A stretch of DNA of 64,000 nt from Marchantia polymorpha subsp. ruderalis. Its lineage: Eukaryota; Streptophyta; Marchantiopsida; Marchantiales; Marchantiaceae. How positions within the stretch are numbered: the first letter of the stretch is position 1; the number at the start of each line of letters is the position of its first letter. Of the stretch, positions 1-12,511 are shown in pieces. The position numbers were made by a program, and so were the translations under genes. The notes under the pieces are model-generated. The model did not search any database and was not told the origin of the DNA. It worked only from the letters and a program-made list of their open reading frames with translations. Location: positions 8,378,001-8,442,000 of the forward strand of contig AP031358.1 of NCBI GenBank assembly GCA_037833965.1, read 5' to 3'.

Positions 1-546
1 TTTGTCTCAGATTGCCCAGGGCTTACTGCAGTCCTTTTACTTCTTTTCCTCCCACGTGTCCATGAAGTGGGAAGCAGTGACCTCATACACATGGAGAAAC
101 GAAACTCCAGCGTAACTCGAAACGTAACTCAACCCTTGTAGACTTTTTTCTAAACAAGGAAAATCGTATTTCTCTTATTGTCTTTCTTTAAAGCAGTCCT
201 GGCAGGCTCCAATGCCTTTCCAGTATTTGACTCAGCACCTGGAGGTGGTTAAAAATGATTGACTCCTCCCGCATGAGTCTTCGTCTTTGATTTCCGAACT
301 AGGATTTTTATCTGTTCAATCGACGGAATTTCAGCATATATCTCTTCAATTCTGGAGGTTCCACGTCTCTGCGACGAGGCAAGTAGTAGGCATGGCGTCG
401 CCATTGCCCGTGTCGGTCATAATGCACTCTGGTTATCCTGGAGTTGCCATTCCAACATTTGATCTGTCAATTTCTGTACTTGCCACCTCTTTTTGGACTA
501 GTTACGAGTTCATGTCAAGTCGGTCACGCTCATTTTAATTCCGTAG
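1..546 (+). promoter_or_regulatory. Upstream flank and probable 5' leader of the SAC3A-like gene
   Basis: No convincing coding exon is seen here. The stretch ends with an in-frame TAG directly before the proposed start codon at 547. A G-box/ABRE-like CCACGTGTC lies at 52-60, about 490 bases upstream of that start. The transcription start cannot be placed from sequence alone, and part of this stretch may be 5' untranslated exon or a leader intron. An ATG at 391 opens a short ORF, but it does not join the downstream frame by any splice I could support. Confidence 0.45.
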
Positions 547-3500
547 ATGAGTCCTGCCCTTCAAGCTGATAACACAAACCTGCAATGCGAGGTAGATCAC
601 GATCTATAGATATTTTATAAATTTCATGGTGATAATGTAGTCACGGTTCTCATTGTACATCAACATGCGGTCAGTAAGTATTGTCCAAATTACATCTCTG
701 TGGTTCGCACCGTTTGAAAATTGCGAGTCATTATTTGCTATCTATCTTGTTGCGCATGATTGTAAAATTTTGCATCTGGGATTGCCTTGGATGAGTAGCA
801 AGGAGGACAAGCTCAATCCAACCAAGGACTGCCGCCTTTACCTTCAGTACCTCCCCCACAACCACCGCCACCGCCAGAACCATCCACCTCCTTACCTTCA
901 TGGAGTGCCGTTGTTGCTGGGACAACAGAAACAAGAGCTACCGAGGGCAGTGGGTTTCCATATTCAACTTACTACAATCAGCAACATCAGCATGGACAGG
1001 AAAGCAATTTTGGAGGACAGGATGGGCAAATGAATAGTACTTCAAGCTCTAGTGCTTCGGCCCCTGGGTCAAATGCAAACTCAAATGGGTCGCACAACTA
1101 TGGACAGGTGTACGCTGGTTATACTTCATCCACCCCTGGGGACCAGTATTCGTATGGAGGCGGAAACTATTCCAATTATAATTATGGCTATCCTCAGCAA
1201 CAAGGTAACGATTCTTACTCTCAGAACATGGGGACTCCATATCAAAGTTCAGGTGCTGCTCCTTATCCGCCTGTTAACTCCTTTTCGAGCACAAGCTCGT
1301 ATACAGACAGCACCTCCTATCAGAGCACAGGCACTTATTACAATGCTGGTGTCTATCAGAACACGGGAGGTTACCCAACTTCGAACTATTCTAGTCATCC
1401 CAGCTCTTGGAGTGATAACAGCTATGGGAGCTATGGTGGCTATCCTGGTTATTCGGGCTACTCTGCTACGGATCAAAGTAACGCAGCTGGTTCTGGGGCT
1501 GTATCGAATGCGGGTCAATATCAGCATGATTACCAACCTCAGTGGGCTGAATATTATGCCAATATGCAAAATAACCCCAACTCCAGTACGGATACCAACA
1601 GTGCTCCTGGAACTGCCCCAACGAGTACCCCACCACCGTCATATGCAAGTGTAGTTGCTCAGGGAACAGGCACCCAGCCTGTATCTGCAAATTCTAGTCA
1701 GCCTCCACCACCTGGGACCCAGCCTGCTTGGCAGCCGAACAATCAACCTTCTAGCGCAGCTTCACAGGTGCAATTTCTACTTTCCGAGTTCTATTTGTGA
1801 CTTGCCTCGCATGTTATCGATTATGACGGAGTTAAGAATTAGATAATTCAAACGAGAGGTGCTTGGAAAAAATTGCCATTTGTTCTAGATAGTTGTTCTT
1901 GTTCTGATTTTTGAGAAAAAAAGGATTGCGCGTATATCTTATACATTGGCTCTTGGACTGTTTTTGGTATCGGTCAGTGATTCCGTATATGTGTAATGTA
2001 AATGCAGGCAAATACAACATCAACCAAAGTTGGAAGTAACTGGGATCCTATGTCTTTGCATGCTTCGCAAGCGGATTCTTATAATCACAATATGCAAAGT
2101 CATTTTCAAGGCGGCCCCCCCACACAAAATAGCATGAGCAAAGTACAGTCTCAGCTATCAGCTCCTCCTGGTTTCCAACAAGTGCAAATATCGCAATCGT
2201 CGCAAGTACAACAGCCTCTAAAGCAGCAGACTCAGCTGGATGTTCCTACATCTCACGGATTTCAATCTCAAGGTCACCAGCAAATGAATTCAGGCATATC
2301 GCACTGGAGGACGTCTAAGATGCAGATCCCCAATAATCCGAGGATTGCCTCCAACCTGGGCATGGCTGGAAAAGGAAGTTTTGGGATGGAAGGAGGCCCC
2401 AAGCCTGCCTACATTAGTGTCGGATCTAAAGCTGGAAAGCTGACTTCGGATGACGTCACGGACGCTACACTTCAGGTGAACATTTAAAGCGCTTTACTCC
2501 TTGAATTAAATTCTCAACTGCCGAGATCCAGGATTGCCTCTTTGGGGGCATCAGGTGATAACTTGGCGTTTGTCCGTTGTGACTTGCTGGTCACGTAAAG
2601 TGTAGTCCGAAGCTCCCCTTCCCTCATATGTTTATACTGTCTAGTTCCTTTCCTTGAGATAGGCCCAACATTTGGTCATCTGCCCCAATTTGGGTTGATG
2701 CCATGAAGTGTGAGAGGGTATTGTCTCATTTGATATCGTCTTATATCCTGTTCTGAAATACACAAATAGTCTCCAGGCCCTTCATCTAAACAACCTCTGA
2801 ATCTCGGCACAATTTAGCTGGACACGAGTATATTTCGCTGCTCATTTCACGCGTTATCCACCTAAAGTTGGATGGAATATCCTTTCCTAAACAACGAGAA
2901 TGTGGTATGCAGCCTGGAATGTTTCCACCCGCCCTCAGAGCTTATGTGGAGAGGGCTCTATCAAGGTGCAAGGATGAAGCTCAAAAGTCAGCGTGCCAAG
3001 ACATCATGAAGGAGGTGGGGTTTCTACGCTATCTTTCTTGTTAGTGAGATCAAGAGCTGCCTATTTTCATATGGTTGGGAACCTTATCATCTAGCATTTG
3101 CTCAATGTTCGTCTTACTCTTCGTAGTGACTTCCAGTCTATGTCAAGAAAATACTAATCCGTACAGTTCACGTTACTTTTGTGCAGATGATTACAACAGC
3201 ATCACGAGATGGATCTCTATTTACTAAAGACTGGGATACTGAGCCCCTTTTCCCGTTACCAAATCTTCCATCAGCATCTACAGGAAAAGAGTAAGATCTC
3301 AGTGCAAACTTGTGATTCTTAGGTCCTCCGTTATCCATTTTTTTAGGTGTTACAATAGAAGTAGGAGTCAGTGTCTTCCATTGGGTGTTTCAAAGGTAAA
3401 TATTTAGTAACAAAATAGACTGTTATCATTTAAACTTTCAGAGTCAGTTTATCAATCATTTTCTTGTTTTCTTTGTATACAACTCTCGTGTGATAAATTG

Positions 3501-6500
3501 TCCTAGCTAACTCTTATCTTTTGATTTCGTGTAGTGCTACGCACCGGGGAATGGCCCCTAGTGGTGGGATGAAGATGCAGAGTAGCCCAAATAAACGAAT
3601 GAAAAGTAGGTGGGAACCAGTCGGCGATGATGAGATGGATGATAAGCATACCTTGGGTAACCGGGACTCGATTAAGGACAGTCTGCGAGATAGGCACAAG
3701 GAAAGAGATGGATCGGTAAGCTCAAAAGAATCGATTGGCTGTTGATACACCTCTCGGTTGCAATTCGAGAGAATGTCGTTGCATTTGTCTTTTATTACTT
3801 GGAGCATCAAACCATGTTGACTGCGAAAATGTCTTCTCACGGGAGCTTATCGAGGTCGTTAGTGTGGAGTTTGATCTGCTCAGGTGTCTTTGGTTTCCCT
3901 TTGTCTTCTTGTTTAAATGTGTTGGACATCATCATGACCTGGTTTTCGCAAACGTTTTGGGAGTTGACAGAAACATAGGAGGAAAAGTACCCGAGAGTTT
4001 TCAGAGATTCTACTTACGGCTATTCTCATCTGCTAGGCTGTAGATGTGGAAAGTTCCTGTTCAGGCTTTACCTGTCCGTTGTGTGTACTACTTATGTCAG
4101 TTGGCTTTTTAAGGTTAAATTTTCATGTTAGCGTCAAATCAAAGCAACTGTCGTTAAATATGTGTAAAGTTCACCGCTACTTCAGACTTGTTCAGCTCTT
4201 ACATGTGCAGATAATTTGTGAAAGAACTCACCGGGCATCATGAAGTGGCTTCATGATGTAATGTTCTAAGGAAAGTACATTTTTGTGTTTGTGTGTAGGC
4301 CTCGCCTCCGAAGTGGGAAAAGCGAGAAGGGCTTTGGAATAAATCTAAACTTGTACAGCAACAACATTCAGCGCAGTCGAATTTAGGGAAGCGGACACGA
4401 AAGGTTCCTAAAAGAGGCCGAAGACTTGGTAGCTTCAATGGCTACCAAGCTGTCAGCTCCAGTGAAAGTGACGAAGAGGTGGAACAAATCGGAGGGGTTA
4501 CATTGGGAGCACTGACAACTGCCGAGACTCCAGAGGAGAAGAAGAGAAGGCAGAGTAGAACAAAACGTTTTGACCGAGGCAAGGAAACAACGGGAGGTGC
4601 TAAGGGTGTAGGAAAAGGTAAGGCAGGGGTTGGTGGGAGCGCTACTGCTAGACGAGCTACAGCTCTGCAGTTAGCCATGACCTATGGAGATGGTAATGGG
4701 CGAGCTGTAGAGGACATTGACTGGGATTCTTTGACAGTAAGAGGCACCTGTCAAGAGATAGAGAAGCGATATTTAAGGCTGACTTCGGCACCTGATCCAA
4801 GCACGGTAAGAACTGCCCCTTCAGAGTTCCTGCCTTTTCAGCTTTGTAAACTTAATTTAGCCTGTGGGCAAATATCTATGGAAGTTGCAAGTCATTGCAT
4901 GAGGAGTAGTTGATATATTGTCAGTTATCGAGTTGATGATCGAAGTTTATTCTGGTCTCATAAAATTCGAATGACAATCTGCGGATTGTAGCGATTTCTC
5001 CAAGCCTTTTCTCTAGCACAAATGTATTTATCATGTTTTGCCTGTGATTCTATCGATTCTAACCAGTGTTTTTGGGAGCAGGTGAGGCCCGAGGATATTT
5101 TGAGAAAGGCACTGGCGATGGTGCAGAGTACTTCCAAGAGTTATTTGTACAGATGTGAGCAGTTAAAATCCATTCGACAAGATCTCACCGTTCAAAGAAT
5201 ACGAGATGAACTCACAGTTCAGGTTTGATAATCTTCGGTTTTGTGATTTTATAGTGCTGCTTTAAGGATGTTCAGTTCGAATGAAGGAATTCAAAATCTA
5301 CCAAGACATCGATTTATCCTTGAGCTTGTTTAAAATGGCTTGAAGGTTGAGAAGTTTTCTGAAAGTGTTGTCGTTTGCATCCTGGCCACTATCAGGAGAG
5401 AAAAGTAAGATGCTTTGGTAATTGAGTTGGCTTTTGTCCACATTCATTCATGATTGTGATGAGACCTAATTTTTGATAATTTTTTCTCAGGTGTATGAAA
5501 CTCATGCTCGAATGGCATTAGAGGCTGGAGACTTACCTGAATACAACCAGGTGTAGGTCTAACTTGAAGCTAATCATTACATTCACGTCAATTATTACTT
5601 ATTATATTGTGCAGTGTATCTTCAGAACCTCTTGTGACGTTGTTTTCACATCTACATCCATCTTCGTAGATATTATGTGGAGTTTCTTCTTCTGCTAATT
5701 ATTTGGTGTATGTTTCAAAATGCAGTGTCAGACACAGTTGAAAGGGTTATATGCAGAAGGTATTAAAGGTTGCATCAATGAGTTCGCAGCATACAGCTTG
5801 TTATACATCATATTTAACCATGGGAATAGTCGTGACCTCCTGTCGTCGATGGCAAGGTACTGACCAGAGCTAGTCTCACCCAAACGCTCTCTCAATACAT
5901 GTAAATTTCTGTGTTGGGTGCATTTGGATAGTTGACATCCCTCTTGTATTTCAAAGAAGCAGTTACTGTCATACCTCAGTTACTCAATTTCTCTTATATT
6001 GAGGGCTATATTCGTCTCTCTATGACAGTTTTATTTTTTTCTTCCCTCTTGCCTGCGCAATTCGAGAGCTTTTCTGCTTCTACATCGCCATCTCATTTTT
6101 GTTATTTTAATTTCCAGGTTTTCTTTTTCAGCGCTTTACTTCTTGATATATGGACTCTTGTCCGGGTTGTCTGTGCTCTAAATTTTAGCACATTGTTCGC
6201 AGTCTCTTCAACAGTTAGGTGTAGGTTTTCCTAACAACTCTTTAAATGTGGGAATGGATTAGATTAGCGGGTGACCTGATATTATGGATATTGTAAATTG
6301 TGAGATGTCACTCTCGTGTCTTACCTGTGGTCTCAATGTTAACCTACTATCGTTGAGATTACAGGCTTTCGAGAGACGCACGAAAAGATGAGGCTGTGAA
6401 ACACGCACTTGCCGTTCGAGCAGCTTTGGCATCCGGAAACTATACTTCCTTTTTCAAGTTGTACAGAACAGCTCCAAATTTGAGTCCCTTTTTGATGGGT

Positions 6501-7189
6501 AGGAATTGAATTGACCACTCAGAGTTCATCTCAATGATGCGAAAGCAGGAATTGTACATTCTGGTATATATCTGTTCGATGCATGATGCTGGGCGTAGGT
6601 AGCCTGACAAAGTTTCCATCTAAATTGAGTTGAACATGTTATCGTCTGCAGAGATCCATGCGGAGAAGATGCGATTCGAAGCAGTGAAGTGCATGGCCCG
6701 TTCATATCGCCCATCATTACCCATAACATTCATTGCCCGCAGTCTGGGATTTATGGCAATTGAAGGAGGGGAGGATAAGGAGGCCGATGGGATAGAAGAG
6801 TGTGAAGAATGGTTGAAATTACACGGGGCTCATCTAATTTTTGACAGCGTTTCAAATGAGTCAGTTTTAGATACGAAGGTGAGACGCCACTTTGGCTGTT
6901 TTTGTCGGTGATGCACTTTGTTAGTATCTACAATTGTACGAATAATTATCTGGAGAACAACATGAGAAATTGAAAAGTTTTTTTTCAAGGTCAAACGTAA
7001 TGGGATTAAGGACCAATGGACTGAACTTGTTATTTGTTGTGTTTCTTCTTGTTCTTTACTTATGTGCTGGTTGACTATATTTGTTGGGTGCAGACGAGTG
7101 CGACAACTCTATTCATGCCAGAACCAGAAGACGCTGTACCACATGGAGACGCGAATCTGGCTCTCAATGATTTCTTTGCCCGATCGTAG
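547..7189 (+). CDS. SAC3A: SAC3/GANP family protein, SAC3A-like (TREX-2 mRNA export scaffold)
   Basis: Thirteen exons join in one frame: 547-591, 799-1767, 2008-2475, 2913-3014, 3187-3290, 3535-3715, 4299-4805, 5082-5222, 5491-5550, 5726-5856, 6365-6498, 6652-6878 and 7094-7189, giving about 1054 residues, close to the plant family length. All introns are GT-AG. Residues about 16-338 are rich in Tyr, Gly, Ser, Gln and Pro. Residues about 590-760 are basic and charged. The SAC3/GANP (PCI-like) domain runs from about 764 to 1015, beginning at [20 protein letters not shown] and including [10 protein letters not shown] and the [11 protein letters not shown] segment. The family scaffolds TREX-2, which couples transcription to mRNA export at nuclear pores. 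The first exon is the least certain: it was chosen because its ATG follows an in-frame stop and it joins exon 2 in phase 0. Family assignment is firm; SAC3A rather than SAC3B is inferred from the Tyr/Gln-rich N-terminus. Confidence 0.93.
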
Positions 7190-7797
7190 TATCTATTTAT
7201 AAGTTTCAATATTTCTCCCATCATTTTTCAATGAATGCTGTCCAATGATTCAGCGTGAGAGAGAAGAGAGCGGCAAAGGAAGAGAATGCTTGGTGGTTCT
7301 GTATGTCGGTTTGTTTCTCCACAAATCTACGTTGGTTCATATTGAGATGGTTGTAATTGAAAGTTTTTGTGTAGCTCTTGAGATGAGATGATTGCATTTA
7401 CCTTACAATTGTTAACTCCCCACATCTTCCCCTTTTTTTACATTTTGAGGAGTTCATGAAATGATTAAACTGGATTCTCTTAGAGAATCTCTAGAAGGCA
7501 GAGGAGATAATTCACCAAAAGGCTCAGTAAACGAAGTGTATTTCTAATTGGTCATATGTTGGGTCGGGTGGGTCTTTATCGATTTAGTTCGCTCCGCTAG
7601 AGCTGGGAAACAATATCACGGTGTGCCCTTCCTTTCACACTCCGATTTTATTCACCCGTAGGGAATGATTCTGAATGCCCGTATGATTTGAGGGGGTCAG
7701 AGAATCAATGGGAGTTCTGTCAGAAGAGCCATTCTACTGTAGGGTTTGCAATCAGCAGATTTATTGTCTGCATTCTGAAGGCTAAGTATGTTGTCTT

Positions 7798-7835
7798 ACA
7801 TCCCAAAATCTCTCCAAAAGTAGATTTTGGGATGT
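7798..7835. repeat. Perfect 14-bp inverted repeat with a 10-base loop
   Basis: The arms 7798-7811 (ACATCCCAAAATCT) and 7822-7835 are exact reverse complements around a 10-base spacer. A second perfect 8-bp stem (AACCTTTC, four-base loop, GAAAGGTT) follows at 7856-7875. The stems lie 600-700 bases past the SAC3A-like stop codon. They could fold in a long 3' untranslated region or mark a small unrecognised repeat. Confidence 0.7.
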
Positions 7836-10800
7836 TGCTTTCGCTGATTGACACCAACCTTTCAGATGAAAGGTTTCGCCAGATTAACTCACGACACTAC
7901 ATTTGTGTATCACATTATCAATATCGACAAGACAGCTCATCTTTAGCTCGGATTTATGTACTTTGTTATAAGTCTTTTGTAGAGATAAGAAAGCATCTAC
8001 TTTTTCCCGAAATAACACTAGGTCAATATGGCCAGTCTCATTGGATTTGTGGATGGATTTCGTCAGTACAAAGAGAAGACAAGTCCATTCACTTTGTCTT
8101 TAAAGAACACTGTTGTTCGAAGTTCTTTCTAAAAGCATCATCATGTTGATCTGCTTGACCATCCCGTTTTGTCCCCCTTTTCTGCCTTCTGGAGAATGTT
8201 CATAATCTTCAACATGGTATTTGGAGTATAGATGCTGCTGGAAGTCAGGACGAGACTAGTGGGTATTGCCCATCATGAGAGACTTACTAGCACACAAACG
8301 CATCAAGCTCGGGCCAGAACGTTGTAATAACCTACTATTTGGTTCCAAACGACTCCGTGCGGGATTATGAGATCAATGGAATAGAGTTTGCCGTTACTCT
8401 ATCGGTGTTTTAATTTTTTTATTTTCTTCGTTGTCGAATTGTCTTCCCGCATTCTGCCCTCTCGTAGTAGTTTTGTAACACCAGTGGTATTTTGTTACGA
8501 AGAAACTGGTTGATCACACCCAGTATACATCAAAAGTGATTGGTAATGTACACCGTTCCATTCTTATAACTATATAACTCGGGAAAACAAATTTCCGTTG
8601 CTATCTATGATCACATGTTGATGGGGGGTTTGATATAACTTGGCGAGCTCAAGGTCTTAGGTTGTAGTTTAAAAAGCTACAGGTGTTTGTGGAGTACGCA
8701 TATGAAGTGATGTAGTATCTATTCATCTCAGCTGCAAGTTATGTTAAAGTTGTACTTCGTTACATCAATCTCATGTAATTCTGTTTTATTTCAATCACAA
8801 CTGACCAGATTGAGCTGTGCGATTGGGCAGCTAATCAAAACATAAACTTTGATCTAAGCAATCAGTTTGCAATCGACCAACAATGGGCGAGTTAGGAATC
8901 ATTACATGTCAACATATCTGTCAACCGGAGGACTCCAAAGAATGCACTGACTAAATGACATGTGTGCAATGTGTGGACAAGCTTAAGAGCTACGAAATAA
9001 CTGTAGTAAGCAATAATTTGGAAACTATTTCAACAACTATGTAAAAAGTATCACAACATATATTTTAGAAAGAAAATAAATAGCTTTAAAAAAAATGTTT
9101 GAATAATTTTCAGCAAACCTTACTCAATGATATACTTACTGTGAGTATTCAAACTGTCAACTATAATATATACTTCCATTCACTCAGTCACTTCTCAATG
9201 AATTCTAGACGTTAACGTACTTATCAAATCTTGTCATCTCATATTCTGAAACTTCAAATAATGAAATCTTATTTAGTTCTTGCAAGCGAACTAGTTGTAT
9301 TACATCCGATTTTAATTCTATTATTTAAATGATCGAACATAGAGTTGTGTTGTTAAATTAAACGATACTTGTTGTATTCAAAAAACCTAGGAGTCAACTA
9401 ATTGTGCAAGAAGAATTCTGTTATTCAAAATAGTTATGAGGTACAGTGGCGTCGCGATTAATTAGCAATTAGAACCTGCGAAGTTTGTGACCAGTTATCT
9501 GGCACGTGTGTACTTATGATTAGCCACTTCGAAATAGCTTGAGTTTGGCTACAATGTCAAAAAACCAAACAGACGGTTCTCAATGAGTCTCAACGCTGCG
9601 CACTCAAAGCAAATCGATTGTTCCCAATAAGAGGGCCCTAATGCGGGAGTACGATGCTAGTAAAGGTCACATCTGCAAGATTTGAGTGAGAGAACAGACA
9701 TGTGATTTTGGAACGATAAGACAAACGAATAATACGCAGCTGCGGTGTTGGAAGATGAAGATTGTTGAAAGGAAGAAGGATAATGACGACGGTAATACTC
9801 AAGAGCTGAATGTGGGTTTACAAAATGGAGTTGGTTTCGAGGTTTCGAATCCCTTTAGATGCAGTTTTTCAAGATCGTGTATCAGCTGCGGTGCTCTGAA
9901 GTTCAAATTGAAGCAGATGATACATTCCATGATCTTAAAAAATCATTTGAATCATCTCAAAGCAAGATTGGCTGAGAATCTTCAAAGCCAAACTCAAGAA
10001 AATTCAAAGCTTGCGCCATATGAAACTTTATGTTATGTTCAACTAATAAAATTTGAACCCCAAAGGTTAGGGATAACTAAGCGTGCTTAAATGGGTCTGT
10101 ACTTTAGCGGGAGGCTTCTGTATCATACTCTTTGATATGCTAAACTACAAAATTTCCTCATTTCTAATGGGAGAGGGTTTTATTGTATAGATTTTTTTTT
10201 TTAATTTTTTTTTTATAAAATTCCTCACACACGAAAGAACAACAATTCCAATTTTAATTTTTTTCATTTTTTCTATTGAGCGAGAGAAAACCTGCACGCG
10301 TATATTAATCATTATCTTATTCAGATGCAATCAAAACGACTAGTTTCTTTAAAAATTGTATTCACAAGATGAAAAAAAAGAAGATGAATACTATATTTGC
10401 ATATTGAGAGCTAGAGTGATCATAACTTATACTAAAGTGCGTTCATTTATGAATAAAACTAAAGGAGAGTGACAACTCCTCCATAAATCCCGTTACTCTT
10501 TCAGAAGCATGTTTTATAAGTTAGAGAACTTTTCCATCCTGACACATCTTCATCATCAGACAAAATTTGATGCCGAAGCGCCAGTCCAAATGCACAATAA
10601 TTTGGCAGATCAATTGGTAAGAACGTAGACACGTGGGTTCCTGGAGATTCACAAGTTGCAGCTAGAAGTCAGATGACAAAGAACGAAATGCCGAATACAT
10701 GAGAACGAGAGGAACCCCAAAGGCATCCATCGATCTGAAATCATGCCATGGGGAAAGAAGACAAAAACCTCCGTAGAAAATATCTGCTTTCAATCTTCGC

Positions 10801-11745
10801 AGACTTCAAGGATAATCACAAGCGACCGGACGGCACCCAACTGAAAGAAGGAGCATTTTGTCGTCCGTTGCCCAGCATTAAAACTTGCTGCTCCTGCTGA
10901 AGCCAGGGTAGAGGAGAAACTCCTCTTCCTCCTTTTGGGGCAAACAAGACAAACTCCTGAGAAGAGGAGGTTTCCAGCAGCACGGGCACAATCAAAAGAG
11001 TCAAGCCCGACGAGATGGGAAAGCAGAGGACAGACAGTTCAGGTGGGCCACGGGGAGGGAGCGGAGGTAGAGAGGACTGTTGTGTGCACAGGGGGAGGAA
11101 GCGGCAGTAGAGACAACTGGCCAACTGCAAGGGAAGGGGGATGCGGAGGAGGGTGGCGGTGAATGGGTGGATGGAAGGTATTCCCTGGGACTGGGATCAG
11201 CAAGGTCGAGCCAGGAGAGTTGTGGCGGGGAATGTTCTGTGAAATATGTCAAATCTCTCTCAATCACTCGCTGTTGCTGGACGAGACAGACAGATTGGAA
11301 GGGGTCGTTTGTTGTTGCCTTGCAGTGTGCATAACTGACATGCATACATGAGGAGATGCGTCCAGGCCTAAAGTTAGAAGAATAGATTTCCTGTGGCTGG
11401 CAGTCAGTCTCTCAATTTTGTTACTCATTAAATTCCAGGTGGTGCTGCTGACTGTCTGCCCTTTTCCCCTTTCTCTGCTCTCGCCTTCGCCAGGGTCGAA
11501 TGTGTGCCAGGTGGTGCTGCCCTCCCTTCTCTCCCCCGTCTCGTCTCGTCTCCCCTCCTCTTCTCGATCTCCTTATCGACGAAATTCCACTCCATCGCCT
11601 CTTCTATCTATCCATCTGTCCGCCCTCCGCACCTTGCTTGCTTTCCCCTTTCTCATTTGCTAAAGCAAACACGAAGGCGAGGCTGAATGGGACGAGGGAC
11701 GAAGGACGGGCCAGCGTTGCCTTGTTGCCCTGCTGTCTTGCTCAG

Positions 11746-11774
<29 letters not shown>
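11746..11774. repeat. CTGT tetranucleotide microsatellite
   Basis: About seven uninterrupted CTGT units, followed by a degenerate unit. Simple repeat in noncoding sequence. Confidence 0.9.
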
Positions 11775-11779
<5 letters not shown>

Positions 11780-12486
11780 TGGCTGGTGACACTTGACATT
11801 CTTATCATTAGTGGGGTCACAAGGTTGAGTTCGAGAAGCAAAGCTGTGGCACTTGCCCTGATTAGAAACGAGAACCGAGCAATAGAGCAGAGGGGATGGG
11901 AAGGCCCCATCAAGTCGTACAGGGTAGGAAGGGATGGGGCTAGGCCCCCAATGGCATCACCATGGGTCCTTCCTCACTAAACAGGGTCCTTGACCAATTG
12001 GACCCACAATTTGCCAAACCATCGTCTGAGACTTCACAGCACGATTATCATTTATCTTCATGGGAAGGGAGCCAATGGGTGGGGTCTGGAGTCCAGCTTT
12101 CATGGAACATTGATGCTTCACGTCTTGCCACATCGAGACATGTTTCGTACTGTACTGCCTGTTGCGCGTCCACCCTCCAAAGTAAGAAACGAAGACTCTC
12201 CATGCACAGAAACTTAGCAGGGGAGCCCCACTAGTAGCCTTTTGGCCTCCAGAAATTCAATCCCATCTGACCTTCCCTTGCCTTCTGTTCTGATGTCTTC
12301 TCTACATGGAACTAGCTATTGGTCCCCACCTCCATCGGCTCCATCTAGAGAAAATATCATGCCTATCTCAATCGTACTCCCCACGTGTCGGAAGCCATAA
12401 TATTCTTTCTTGGTTAATTCGTATTTGTAGGGAACGGTGTCCTCGGAATGAGGCAAGATTATCCCTTGGCTAGCCAGCCAGTGTCT

Positions 12487-12511
12487 ATGGATGAATGGAT
12501 GGATGGATGGA
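12487..12511. repeat. ATGG tetranucleotide microsatellite
   Basis: ATGG units with one ATGA variant, in noncoding sequence. Confidence 0.85.

Noticed and set aside
7688-8149. 153-codon open frame downstream of the SAC3A-like gene
   Set aside because: No recognisable family, biased composition, and it spans the perfect hairpins at 7798-7875; probably chance.
9838-9853. tRNA T-arm-like GGTTTCGAATCCC
   Set aside because: It has an extra T in the arm, and no A box, acceptor stem or anticodon arm could be placed upstream.
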